Assembly (NCBI GenBank): GCA_021464245.1 | Contig: JADCRB010000043.1 | Span: 3,962,794-4,026,793 of the forward strand | Length of the DNA stretch: 64,000 nt | DNA from: Carallia brachiata | Taxonomy: Eukaryota; Streptophyta; Magnoliopsida; Malpighiales; Rhizophoraceae | Direction: 5' to 3' | Shown here: piece by piece, positions 12,931 through 25,622 of the stretch | Layout: every line of letters starts with the position of its first letter | Numbering within the stretch: position 1 is the first letter of the stretch | The notes under the pieces: model-generated | What the model was told of the DNA's origin: nothing | Database searches by the model: none | Seen by the model: the letters and a program-made list of their open reading frames with translations, nothing else | Position numbers and translations under genes: made by a program

Positions 12931-14262
12931 GGGATATTAATATTTTTAGTTTTAAATCTTTAAATTTTTGTACGTTTGAGTTCTAAATCTTTTTGACATT
13001 TCATTTGAATTCTAAACATTTTGATTTCATATTATATCAGTCCTTTAAATTACAAAAAGTAGTCAATCAATTAATAAATGAGTTTAACTTAATAAAAATC
13101 ATTTAAAAAAGATTAAATATATGAATTAAATATTTTTTTCATCAACAAAATATGCACATTAAATATTTTTTTAATAAACAAATATACGAATTAAATAAGT
13201 AACATGCATATTTTTAATAGAAAAGACATTCAATTCATATATTTAATCTTTTTTTAAATAAATTTTTATAAAGTTAAAATCATTTTTTAATAAATTGATC
13301 ACTTTTGGTAAACAGATGGATTGATTTGGTAGAAAATTAAAAGGTTTAGAACTCAAATGAAATGTCAAAAAGGTTTAGAACTCAAATGTAAAAAAACTTA
13401 AAAATTTAGAATTAAAAATATTGATATCTCAATAATATTTCATACTACATTAGTTTTTTAAATTACAAAAAGTAGTCAATCAATTAATAAATGAGTTTAA
13501 TTTTAATAAAAATCATTTAAAAAAGGTTAGATATATGAATTAAATATTTTTTTCATCAACAAAATATGCACATTAAATATTTTTTTTAATCAACAAATAT
13601 ACGAATTAAATAGGTAACATGCATATTTTTGATAGAAAAGACATTCAATTTATATATTTAATCTTTTTTTAAATAAATTTTTGTAAAATTAAAATCATTT
13701 TTTAATAGATTGATCACTTTTGGTAAACAGATGGATTGATTTAGTAGAAAATCAAAAGGTTTAGAACTCAAATGAAATGTCAAAAAAGTTTAGAATTCAA
13801 ATGTAAAAAAACTTAAAAATTTATGACTAAAAATATTGATATCTCAATAATATTTCATACTACATTAGTCCTTTAAGTTACAAAAAGTAGTCAATCAATT
13901 AATAAATGAGTTTAACTTAATAAAAATCATTTAAAAAAGGTTAAATACATAAATTAAATATTTTTTTCATCAACAAAATATGCACATTAAATATTTTTTT
14001 TAATCAACAAATATACGAATTAAATAGGTAACATGCATATTTTTGATAGAAAAGACATTCAATTCATATATTTAATCTTTTTTTAAATAAATTTTTGTAA
14101 AATTAAAATCATTTTTTAATAGATTGATCACTTTTAGTAAACAGATGGACTGATTTGGTAGAAAATTAAAATGTTTAAAACTCAAATGAAATGTGAAAAA
14201 CGTTTAGAATTCAAACGTAAGAAAAACTTAAAAATTTAAAATTAAAAATATTAATATCTGAA
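12931..14262. mobile_element. MITE with tandemly triplicated interior
   Basis: The left end is gggatattaatatttttag and the right end is its near inverse complement, ending ttaatatc. Between them the body is present three times in tandem. Period is about 414 bp, with ttaaattac-type anchors at 13,045, 13,458 and 13,873; copies 2 and 3 lack the leftmost terminal part. Each unit contains the pair tcaacaaaatatgcacatta and aaatatacgaattaaat and internal inverted arms. Flanks are TGATTGTTG (12,922-12,930) and TAATTGTTG (14,263-14,271), a 9-bp target duplication with one mismatch. There is no coding capacity. Confidence 0.75.
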
Positions 14263-14271
14263 TAATTGTTG

Positions 14272-16985
14272 TGGACACATCCTTTGACTTCTCTAACTTT
14301 GGCGGTAAGTCTTAACTGTGGAAACTGAGCTTAAAACTATTTATATAGTTTTGAAATTAGCGGGAGCGAGAGGCTAACGCAATATTATTATAGAATTTGA
14401 TTACCAAACTGAAATTCTATGAATGTTTATTTGGATTCTTTTTTTTTAATGCCTCCCCTTGATATACAAATTAATAACCTTAACTAATCCTCAGAGGTAA
14501 ATAATTATAAAGTCCATGATCGCGCGCCAAGTTACTGCCCATGGTGATTTTTTGGTACATTTGAGTTTGAGATCTCTCTCTTTCTCTCAGTTTCCCTCAC
14601 TTTGCGCATGTGATTATGGGCCTACGGCGATGACAACACTAGTTATGGTGTGGCACAAGTGGGCCTCACAAAGTTCTAGCCCAGTTAGTTCCACGAGTAG
14701 ACTTATTAGGCCTGATCCGCGGAGCAGATACACTTCTTTGAGCCATGGGCAGGCAGGAGGTGATACTGTTAAACTTTGGCCCAAGTTTTCTTTTTTGAGG
14801 AAAATACTCAGCCCAATTTCGCTATCTCTTCTTTTAGTTCCACTCCAGTTAATTTAATCCCAACCCAAATCCCAAAAAAATAAATAAATAAATAAATGAT
14901 CAATACGGACTGACGCTCTGATCAATTGAATTCCAAAACCGCCCTAATTTTAAAGATATTTATAATATGCTCAAGACCCAAAAAAAAAAAACAATAATAA
15001 TAATATGCTTTTGAATCCGATTAATTAAACTGATATGTTATTATTGTTTATAAATAATAATATACTTAAAATCGTTTATAAATCGTTCAATCTGCCAAAA
15101 ATTGCTTAACTTGCGCCAAATCTATCCACAATCATCAAAACCGCTAGGAAAAAATTTATCTACGATTTTAGTTTTTCAAAACTACCATAAGTCGATTGAT
15201 GGCAATTTTACAGTTTTGAAAATTACAGTTAACTGATCTAATCTGTTCATGCTAAATATATATATATATATATATATCATATACATACTAAAAACGAGGT
15301 TCTTGCTCCGAAGAAAAAATGATTATCCTTTGGTCTTCTCTCATTTATTTGTTTCTCGTGTATAAAATATTATTATTTCAATTTCTTCCCTTTTAAATAG
15401 GATAGGAATCTTTTATTTAAACAAATAAGGAAAAACTAAAATATGTTTAAGTAGTTTGTGTGCGGTATGAGTGAATGAAGGCTAACTTCTTTGTAATGTT
15501 GAATGCGTATATTTTTTATTTCAGGCAATATAATTCCTATTCACATGTTTCAATTGCTTGATTTTGATGACTGCTAATCATGTGTTCCTTCTTGATTCCG
15601 TGGTTCCATTGTAATGCAGAGTTTGTTTGAAAAAGATGAGGAGAATTTGAATGAATGTTTAACTGAATTTTTGAATTTTTAATTAAATATTTAATTGAGC
15701 ATCCACAATTTACTTTATATAGATATTTAAAAAAAAGAAAAAAATTGAATGATAAGTTATAAAATTAGGAAAACCTCCTAAACTAATATGCTATTTAGCA
15801 GATTGGTTTGGACAATTTTGATGGATGGTAGATTAGTTGTAATTTGTAATTTTCAAATTATCACTATAACGATTTTATTACAATTTTTTCCTTTAAACAG
15901 TCCAATTGGATCCACAAACAGTCCTAAATATACTTTTGTCAAACTTCAAAATTTATGCCCATGGTTGTACGGGGCTTATAATAGTTATTACTGTTTATAA
16001 ATGCTTTGCTATGAAATTTTCCTCACATAGATCAGCATTGGCTACAGCTAGAATTCGTTATATTGATCACCCCCACAAAACAATGTGAACAAAAAAAACA
16101 AAAAAGGAAGAACAGTGCCACTAATGGTAGTGACAGCTGAAATGCAACTTTTTGTTCTTGTTTCTTTGTCTGGGAAAAAATATGGTTCATCAGGTGGGTC
16201 ACAATCCTCGGCATTATTAGCTCCAGGCACAACACGCCAAAAATTGGTGCGATAATGAATCATGTATATATGGTTGCCGTCTGTTTAGAGTCCCATAATC
16301 ATATCCCTACATAGGTCATTGCAAATGTTGACAAGCCAACAATAAATATGGTCACCGATTTTGGAAAACATGTGGCTTAACTTTATTGTATTAGGCTTGT
16401 GAGTTCTGTAATAAAGAAGTGTTTAAAATCTTGTGATACAAACATACATTTTTAAGTTTGAATCTTTTTGAATGCATTTTGTAAAACAAGTGGATACTCT
16501 AAATTTATTTGAAATAAATTCCTCGTAATGAAAAAAAAAAAAAAAGAAAAAGCGTATGCCAAGTATATGGCTAGGCCTTATTAATTCTCTATGCCCTTCT
16601 AGACTTTAGCCAAATAAGAAATCTTAAATAGGAATGAAAAAGAATAATGCAATCTACGCGTGCAAAAGTCCTTTTCACTTATTATAATGAGTGTGTTGAC
16701 AGGCATGACAATGAACTTGGTGTTTATGGTCTCGACAACAAGTGTAACGACAAATTGATTTGGTATAAAACAATTTCCTCCTCCGTTTTCTCTCCATCCA
16801 ACTCAAAAAAAAAAAAAAAAATAATCTGTGCAAATCCCCTGATTAGTGATGCTATTATAATTAACAACATGTAATATAAAAAAAAAATAAATGCTCTACA
16901 ATAATGAGAGAAGAAGATTGGCTATTAATGAATAACTACTTTATAAAGTCAACTAAATATTAATAACTTTAACATACTTTCTTGA
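14272..16985. other. Intergenic, AT-rich
   Basis: No gene was recognised. A 113-codon open frame at 14,516-14,857 (+) has no recognisable domain and no splice context, so it is not called. An (AT)n microsatellite lies at about 15,257-15,278. Confidence 0.55.
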
Positions 16986-17484
16986 GGGATATCAATATTT
17001 TAATCCTAAATTTTTATATTTTTTTACGTTTGAATTTTAAATTTTTTAAACATTTCATTTGAATGTTAAACTTTTTGATTTCATATTATATCAGTTCTTT
17101 AAGTTATAAAAAGTGGTCAATTGATTAATAAATTAGTTTAACTTAATAAAAATCATTTAAAAAAGGTTAAATATATGAATTAAATATTTTTTTATCAACA
17201 AAATATGCACATTAAATATTTTTTTAATCAACAAATATACGAATTATATATGTAACATGTATATTTTTGATAGAAAAAATATTCAATTCATATATTTAAT
17301 CTTTTTTTAAATAATTTTTTGTAAAGTTAAAATCATTTTTTGATAGATTGATTACTTTTGATAAACAGATGGATTAATTTAATAGAAAATTAAAAAATTT
17401 AAAACTCAAATAAAATATCAAAAATATTTAAAATTCAAATATAAAAAAAATTTAAAAATTTAAAATTAAAAATATTGATATCCC
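16986..17484. mobile_element. Single-copy MITE of the same family as 12,931-14,262
   Basis: It begins gggatatcaatattttaat and ends aatattgatatccc. The interior matches the triplicated element, including gcacattaaatatttttt and aacaaatatacgaatta. Flanks ACTTTCTTGA (16,976-16,985) and ACTTTCTCTT (17,485-17,494) match at 7 of 10 positions, consistent with an old 9-10 bp target duplication. Confidence 0.75.
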
Positions 17485-18642
17485 ACTTTCTCTTTCTCTT
17501 GAGCGTTACTACTGTTGAGCCAACAGGCTAAGACTGACATCGTCGTAGGATCACATGCTTATCACCATATTAAAGGACTTAATTGTTATCAGATATACAG
17601 GTTTATATCCTTCAATTGTTAAATAACGCCCATGGCCGCCACTGCCTGGAGATACTGGACTCAGTCTCCCTTGGTCGTCGTGCCCAACAATTTTCCATCT
17701 CTTCCCTTGGTCCATCATATCAGCATTAAAGCACCAATCAAAACTCCAAAGTTAAATACGAAGATAGTAATACTGAGATAAGTGGCCTATTAAAAAGTCC
17801 TCCTGTTGCATCCTTTCTTCTAATCTAATAGTCGAGCGCTCATGTTAAAATGATAATTTAGTAAAAGGGACATCATTTTATTCCCATAAACTGCAGATCC
17901 TGTCCAAGAGTTGTTGTCAACTATGATTCAACGCACCCATTTTTACCACAACAGAATGCCAGACTTCACCTCACTTTGCTTTGATTTACTCTCACTTCCA
18001 ATCGGGTATAATGGGAAAAAGAAAGAGCTTGCCTGATTGCAAATGATTTTAATTTGAATTTTGGATCACTTGAACCAGTCCACTCAAATAAGTTAATGGG
18101 CCAGCATGAATTTGGACCGTGATATTACGTAAAGCACAAACATGGCGATAATCACAACGTAGTAAACACCTTCAGGATAAGCAGAAAAACCAGGAAGAAA
18201 AGGTTATGAAGTGCACAGATTTGATCCTAAAGCATCCGCAATAAAGTTACAAATCCTGCTGATATGTTTGGTTACTTGTATAGAATTTTCTAGTTATTCT
18301 ATGCGGCTGGTTGACATTGTTTTTGTAAACCAACTTTTGTGAACACATGTATCATCAAAGTCCTTTTCGGTGATTTACGAAATATTTGTAAGAAAAATTT
18401 GGATTACTTTTGACGTGCCTAGACAGGATTGCAACAAATTTGGCCACTCCAAATGTATAGGTTGCGAGCAATAAAACGATAGTTTTTCCTCTCTTTTTTT
18501 TTTTTTTTTTTTGGCATTAGGAAACTTGTTGCACTATGAACTAGTTTAATTCTCTAATTTATTAAACAATACACACAAAAGATATGTAACCTCGGTTGCA
18601 TGATATGAGAAACAAAAAAAAAAAAAAATGCTAGGCAAATTC
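17485..18642. other. Intergenic
   Basis: No gene, RNA or mobile element was recognised. It contains a T-run at 18,495-18,512 and an A-run at 18,614-18,628, just before the copia insertion. Confidence 0.55.
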
Positions 18643-19136
18643 TGATGAAGCTAGAGAATATTGGCATTGAACATTTTAATTTGAAGATGGATTCAATGTT
18701 GCTGTGTTGCTGCTAGTTTTGTTTTTGGCAGTTATGCCAGTTAGAAGTTCAAGTTGGTGTTCAATTTGAATATTTTAGATAGCTTTTGGTTATGGTGCTT
18801 AGTTCCTTGTAAGCTATTAGTTAGCTGTTATGAGACACCATTTTGGGTATTTCTTTTATAATTTCTTGCGTAAAAACATCCATATCTGTCAAGTATGGAT
18901 GTTGTATGTTAAAATGGTGAAAGTACAACTACAAGTATGGTTAACTTGTTCTTATGTACTAACCTATTTGTATATTGTCATATATAATGGAAATAGAAGA
19001 AAATGGACTTGATTTTGATATCCCATTCTTCGCTATTCCTTTTCTCTTTTTACTTACTTTTTTGATCTACAGTTATTCTTTGCTAAAATCTCTAAGTTTC
19101 AGAATTGAGCTTATTTTAGTTTAATTAACAACAAGA
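18643..19136 (+). repeat. 5' LTR of the copia element
   Basis: It begins tgatgaagctagagaatatt and ends ttaattaacaacaaga before the primer-binding site. It aligns along its whole length with 23,230-23,721. Confidence 0.9.
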
Positions 19137-19280
19137 ATGGTATCAAAGCACTTTAATAGTCTTAAAGGATTTGTGATGTGTGAAAAGAAGAGTGAGATAT
19201 GAGAGTTTTTGAGAGGAAACACTTGGGGAAATACTTGGGTTCAAATCTAAAATCTCTCTGCAACTTTTTGAAACTATTCT

Positions 19281-22200
19281 ATGGCTTCTACTAACTTTAC
19301 TCCTTCTCTTCCACCAAAATTTATAGGTGAAAACTACATGCAATGGTCTGTCATGATAAAGACATACCTAAAGGCATTTGATCTATGAGAAGTTACTGAA
19401 GTTGGAGAAGAGTTGCCTGCCTTGCCAGCAAATCCTACGATTGCCAACATAAAGAATCACAGTAAGCAAGTGGCAAAGCATTTCAAAGCCTTGTCTTGCG
19501 TATAATTTGCAGTTTCTGAGGTAATATTTGACAGGATTATGGGATGTGAAATACCCAAAGCTGCTGGGGACATGATAAAGGAAGAGTATGGTGGAACTGA
19601 AAAGTGTAGGAATATGTAGATTCTCGATTTGGGAAGAGAATATGAACTTCTCATAATGAAAGATTCTGAATCCATTAAATAATATAGTGACAGGCTTATA
19701 AAAGTTATTAATCAGATAAGAATGTTTGGTGAAGAACAATCTGATAAAAGGATTGTTGAAAAAATGTTAGTAACAATCCCTAAGAAGTTTGAATCAAAGG
19801 TTGTAGTTTTGGAAGAAGTTAAGGATATGTCTCAGATCACTATTTCTGAGCTCCTTAGCGCTCTTCAGGAACAAAAACAAAGAAAAAAGATCAGGTTTGG
19901 AGGAGTGTCAGATACTTCTAAGCCAGATACTTCTAAGCCTGGTGCTTCTATTGAAGGTGCCTTGCTTGCATCTACAAAGGGTAAAGGTCCTTTAAAGAAG
20001 CCCCAAACTAAAAAGGATTTTCAAAAAAGTGTAGATAGCAGTAGAGTTGCTGGTAAGAGGACTTATGAACCTTCTGAGTACTGCAACAGGCCAACTCACT
20101 TGCCAAAGGATTGTTGGAGAATGCCTGATGCAGTGTGCTTTTTTTGCAACAAAAAGGGTCATATTGAAAAGGTTTGTGGAAGTAAAAGGAAGCAACAAAT
20201 GCAGCAAAAGAAGCAGCAAGCTAAAGTAGTAGATGATGGAAACAATCAGGCTGATGAAGAGGTATTCATGACAAGCTGTAGTACTGCAAATGCATGCACT
20301 CAATCTTGGCTTATTGATAGTGGTTGTACACACCATATGTCTCCTAATTCTAATTTGTTTCTGGACCTTGACAGATCCTATACATTGAAAGTTAGGATTT
20401 GTAATGGTATTCAAATTGAAGTTTATGGAAAAGACACAATAGCTGTCCTAACTTCCTCAAGTAAAAAATACATTTTGGTTGTATTATTTGTACCTGAAAT
20501 TAATTAAAATTTGCTAAGTGTTGGTCAATTGTTGGAGAATAACTACTCTTTGCAATTCAAAAATAATTCTTGCACAATTCTAGACAACCTTGGTGACCTT
20601 GTTATAGCAGTGCCGATGTAATCAAAAGGTTTCTTTTTGAAACTTGATCAAATAAGTCATCATGCCTTACCAACTTCTCATGATGAGTCTATGCTTTGGC
20701 GTAAGAGGTTGGGGCATCATCAATTTACTGGACTACGAAATTTGCAAAAAAAAAACAGCTTGTGTCTAACTTACCAGAAATCTCTCATGATGGCAGAGTG
20801 TGCAGTACCTGTCAGGCTGGTAAGCAAACAAAGTGGCCTTTCCCAACCGATCAAGCTTGGAGAGCAAATGAAAAGTTGTAGCTGATCATATTGACTTATG
20901 TGGCTCTATGCAAACTCTATCTTTAAATGATACTGAATACTTCATACTGTTCATTGATGATCTAACCACGTTTTGTTGGGCCTATTTCTTAAAGTCAAAG
21001 GCAGATGTGGCTTCTGTTTTTAAAATCATTCAAGGCTCCAGTGGAGACTGATTTAGGGTACAAAATCAAAATTGTAAGATCAGATAATGGTAGTGATTAT
21101 ACCTCAATAGCTTTTGAGGATATTTGTGCAGTTGTTGGTATAAGACATCAATTCTCTGCATCATATACATCACAGCAGAATGGTGTAAGTGAAAGAAGAA
21201 ATAGAACTGTCATGAAAATGGCAAGGTGTTTGTTATATGAAAAGAATCTTCATAAAAAGCTGTGGGCTGAAGTAGTGAATACTTCAATGTATTTACTAAA
21301 CAAGTTGAGCACTAGAGCTGTTTCAAATCAAACTCGTTATCAAGCATGACATGGAGTTAAACCCATCGTAAAGCACTTGAGAGTATTTGGTTGTTTTTGC
21401 TACATTCTAGTTTTTGAGAAGAAAAGACAGAAGTTAGATATGAGAGCCAAAGCAGCTATATTTGTGGGATATAATATTACTTCAAAGGCTTATAGAATTT
21501 TTGATGTTCAAACTAACAAAATTCTAATCAACAAGAAAGTGAAGTTTTATGAAGATCAGGAATGAGACTGAAAGGATGTGAGTGCTTAGAATTCAAATGA
21601 TCACCTTGATAATGTTTGTTCTCAGCCAACTGCAATTGATCATAGTAGTTCAAATGAGGATGATGTTGATGATCAATCTGTTAAAGGGACCAGACTCTTA
21701 TTTGATGTGTATGAAAGAAGCAATGAAGTTGTACTTAAGTCAGCTGATTACACTGAAGCTATAAAGTTAGTAGGTTGGAAACATGCTACGCAGGAAGAAT
21801 TTTCTGCTATTCAAAAGAATTAAACTTGGGTTCTGGTTGAGAGGCCTAGAGACAAGAATGTCATTAGTGTTAAATGGTTTTATAGAACAAAGCTTAATGT
21901 AGATGATAGTGTGAACAAATTGAAGGCCAGGTTGGTAGCAAAAGGCTATGCTCAACAATATGGTGTTGATTTTTTAGATACTTTTGCACCTGTGGCTAGA
22001 ATGGACACTATCAAATTGATTTTGGCTCTTGCTGCACAAAGAAACTGGTCAGTCTTTCATTTGAATGTAAAATTTGCCTTTCTTAATGGCATGCTGTTGG
22101 AAGACGTATATGTTGAACAACTTGAAGGATACACTGTTAAGGGAAAGGAGCAGAAGGTTTACAAGCTAAAAAAGGCCTTGTATGGGTTAAACAAGCACTA

Positions 22201-23180
22201 AGGGCATAGTCCAGTAGAATTAATGATTACTTGATACATTTGGGTTTCACTAAAAACAAGAATGATGCTAGTTTGTTTATCAAAGTTAAGACAAACTAAC
22301 TTCTTATTGTTTCTCTATATGTTGATGATATTCTTGTTACAAGAAGTTGTTCTAAATCTATTGTGCACTTCAAGATGGAAATGGAAAAGTGTTTGACATG
22401 TCAGATTTAGGGAAGCTTTCATTTTTCCTTGGACTTCAAGTTCAGCAAACAACTCAAGGCATCTTTGTTCATCAATCAAAGTATTCTAGAGAAGTGTTAA
22501 AGAAGTTCAAAATGGATATGTGTAAGTCTATATCAATCCCATTAGCAGTAAATAAGAAGTTATTGAAGGAAGATGGAGCTGAGAAAGTGAGTGAAGGACA
22601 TTACAGAAGTCTCATTAGATGTTTATTGTACTTGACAACTTCAAGACCATATTTGGTTTATGCTACAAATCTATTGTCAAGATATATGCATTTACCTAGT
22701 GTGCTTCATTATAAGGTAGCTAAAAGAGTCCTCAGGTATGTTAAGAGTTCTATTGATCTAGGCTTTATGTTCAGAAGGTCAAAGGCAATACAATTGTCAA
22801 GTTATACTGACAGTGACTGGGCTGGTAGGTGAAGGATTCTTTTGCTGGAATTCTAAAAAGCAATCAGTGGTAGCTCAGTCAACAATAGAGGCAGAGTATA
22901 TAGCTGCCAGTGTTGCTATTAATTAGGCCATCTAGCTAAGGGAAATCCTAACTGATTTACAGCATGCTCCATCGGGCCCTACCTTCATTTACTATGACCA
23001 TCAATCAGTAATAGCTATTTATCGAAATCCAGTTGATCATGGAAAAACCAAGCACTTTAAGATCAAACTTCATTTCTTGAAAGAAGCACAAGAAAGTGGT
23101 GTGGTTCAATTAGTGTACTGTGAGGTAAAGAATCATATTGCTGACATTTTTACTAAGGCTCTTCCCAGACTTAAGTTTGA
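19281..23180 (+). pseudogene. Copia gag-pol polyprotein, broken
   Basis: Gag starts at ATG 19,281 and meets a TGA at 19,386. Gag (UBN2-like) homology continues in the frame open from 19,722. A degenerate first zinc knuckle is followed by an intact C-x2-C-x4-H-x4-C knuckle at about 20,135-20,176. The protease motif WLIDSGCTHHM lies at about 20,308-20,340. The GAG-pre-integrase HH segment is at about 20,690-20,720. The integrase core runs from about 20,885 to 21,350, with D at FIDD, D at RSDNG and E at SERRNR. RT begins near 21,830 and has its YVDD catalytic box near 22,318. RNase H runs from TDSDWAG (about 22,805) through EAEYIA to the DIFTKALP tail at 23,145-23,170. At least six frames are needed to follow it, with in-frame stops near 20,505, 21,347, 21,563 and 22,199. 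Confidence 0.9.
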
Positions 23181-23229
23181 ATACTTAAGGAACAAGCTTT
23201 GTATGCAACTGTTCAATTCTAAGGGGGAG

Positions 23230-23721
23230 TGATGAACCTAGAGAAGATTGACATTGAACATGTTAACTTAAAAATGGATTCAGTGTTGTTGTATTGCTGC
23301 TGGTTTTGTTTTTGGCAGTTATGACAGTTAGAAGTTTAAGTTGGTGTTCAATTTAAATCTTTTAGTTAGCTTTTGGTTATGGTGCATAATTCCTTGTAAG
23401 CTATTAGTTGGCTTTTATGGGGCACCATTTTGGGTATTTCTTTTATTTTCTTATGTAAAAACATTCATATATCTCAAGTATGGATGTTGCTTGTTAGAAT
23501 GGTGAAAGTACAGCTACAAGTAGGGTTAACTTGTTCTTATGTACTAAGCTGTTTGTACATTGTCATATATAATAGAAATACAAGAAAATGGACTTGATTT
23601 TGATGTCCAATTCTCTGCTGTTCCTTTCCCCTCTTTACTTACTTTTCTGGTCTACAATTATCCTTTGCTGAAATCTCCAAGTTTCAGAATTGAGCTTGTT
23701 TTAGTTTAATTAACAACAAGA
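23230..23721 (+). repeat. 3' LTR of the copia element
   Basis: It begins tgatgaacctagagaagatt directly after the polypurine tract and ends ttaattaacaacaaga. It is homologous to the 5' LTR throughout, with many substitutions and few small gaps. Confidence 0.9.
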
Positions 23722-23726
23722 AATTC

Positions 23727-25286
23727 ACCTACTTATGTCTGTAACACAATCAGCATTTGATTATGGAAGTGTGGTTTCGTCTACAGCTCCCCTAGTTTCG
23801 ATATTGTGTAGGCTATTCTCACTGAGAAGCTTTGCCTTTGCTTACAGCCATTGGCTTCATGATTCTGTTGGCAGTGCTCTAGTGGGTTTTCAACTGATTT
23901 ATTGCTCCGTTGGTCACTTTTATTTTTTTTGACTTTGGTGGTTTCGATTAGGCTATAAATAAGTGTTTACAAGTTCAACTCATTTTGTCAGTAAGTTCAA
24001 ATAGGATACTCGGTTGAATATGTATTTTACCAAGTGTTTTAACAAAATATTCACATATGTACATATAAAAGTTTAGGCCACGATGAATGGAAGAGGGGCT
24101 AACTTTAGACCCCTTTTTTGTGGGGAGGGTGGGTTGATAAGCGAATTCTGAGTTCGGATTTTCAAGTTCACGCATTTTTTTGTGCATTGCCTCCATTCCA
24201 CTAAGATATATTCTCCCAACTACCATGTAGTGTGTAGCTTACTGGAGAATCGGCTTGGCCAATTAGGATAACAGCTACCCAGACATGTGGCTCCCAATGC
24301 CTTAATTGTACAACAGAAATATACTTTCTTCCCCGAAACTGTGCTTGTGATATATGGTCTGAAAAACATTCGATTCGAGATTTTTCTCCAGTTTTAGTGG
24401 TCAGTGTAATCAAGATAATTAATGCTAAAACTTGATTGTAAAATTTGCTTTACGAACGGAAATTTTTTTTATAAATAAAGTAAATGTCATTAAGATATGA
24501 TACAATTACAAACAATCAGGGGTTGCCTAAAGGGAAAAGAAAGCCAAGATGGTAGGTTATTAAAGTATAGTAGGATAGTCAAATTAGAAATCTCTTAAAA
24601 TATATGTTTTCTTAAAAATAATGTATCATTAATTTGAAAGAATGTTAATAATTGCACTACCTATTATTGTTCTTGTGGTTTAGTAGTTAAAAAATTTCAT
24701 TTGTATCATAGAGTTTTGGATTAGGATTCTCACTAATCCTTCAGTGAAATTAAATGTATCTCATATATTTGTGAGAAAAACTAGTAACATCCATTGATTT
24801 ACCTGAGAATTTACTTTTCAATAGATTTGATGAAGAGGCAAGTCTACCTATGCGAGGTGCAACTAGCGCTAACCTCCATGGTAAAACTGAGAGTCTCACA
24901 TGCTTTCCCATTTTGTTAATAAAATAAAAGGAAATTAATTGGTGCACTCTCATACTTAAATGTATTTTGAACTCACCTGGGCAGTGTACGTAGTATATAA
25001 TCTCTTGTAAGCATAATCCACCTTTCTCAATAAAAGTAATCAGGGTGTACAGCGATCCATTCTTGTTAAGCAGATCAGCATTCTCCATTTCTATATTAAA
25101 AACTAGACATCAATAACATAGATTCACTTAGTGGCATGAATTCATATGAAGGATGCAAAAAACCCAATAGTCTTCTTATTTCATTAACAACAATCAAGTA
25201 ACTGAAAGTACTCACCCAAACCACTAAGAAAAAAGGGAACATATAGGCGGATACAGATAAATGCAGACGTAAGACAGGCACATTAC
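23727..25286. other. Intergenic
   Basis: No gene was recognised. Open frames on the minus strand of 60-110 codons show no domain or splice context and are not called. Confidence 0.5.
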
Positions 25287-25402
25287 AATTACCGATTATT
25301 TGTGAAACCAACCGATTAATGTTTACAACAAAAATGAACATGTTTTCAATCGATTTTTTATTGTAAACATTAATCGTTTGGTTGTACAAACTAATCGATC
25401 AA
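25287..25402. repeat. Long hairpin 3' of the HD-Zip gene
   Basis: The left arm (25,287-25,328) contains accaaccgattaatgtttac. The right arm (25,361-25,402) contains gtaaacattaatcgtttggt. Arms of about 42 bp pair with few mismatches around a loop of about 32 bp. The arms also carry an internal ccgatta repeat. It lies about 220 bp beyond the HD-Zip stop codon. It could be a small MITE or a structured 3' transcript element. Confidence 0.7.
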
Positions 25403-25622
25403 TTGTTATTTATCTTTTTGATGCATGATTTTTCTACGTCTACGTGGTAGGACTGAAGAAAAAACAGTCCCTTGCAAGCAATCTTATCAAGAATTTACAT
25501 GCGCCGAGAGACAGAAAAGAAATTTCTTTTTTTCACAAACTAATTAATTTTCTCATAAGACAAATTGGGAAGAGGAAGCCATGAACAAAAATACTGGTGT
25601 TCTGGCCTCCCAGAAGGATCGC

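Larger units (their letters stand above)
18643..23721 (+). mobile_element. Ty1/copia LTR retrotransposon, full-length but decayed
   Basis: Two LTRs of about 490 bp in direct orientation flank a 4.1-kb interior. The primer-binding site tggtatcaaagc (19,138-19,149) is complementary to initiator Met-tRNA with one difference from the usual plant motif. A polypurine tract, aagggggag (23,221-23,229), precedes the 3' LTR. The sequence AAATTC directly precedes the 5' LTR (18,637-18,642) and recurs after the 3' LTR (23,721-23,726), giving a 5-bp target duplication plus one ambiguous base. The order protease, integrase, RT, RNase H identifies the copia superfamily. Stops and frameshifts make it non-functional. 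The LTRs differ at several dozen positions by eye, so the insertion is old. Confidence 0.93.

Noticed and set aside
14516..14857. 113-codon plus-strand open frame
   Set aside because: It has no recognisable domain or homologue by eye, no upstream promoter signal, and composition like the surrounding intergenic DNA.
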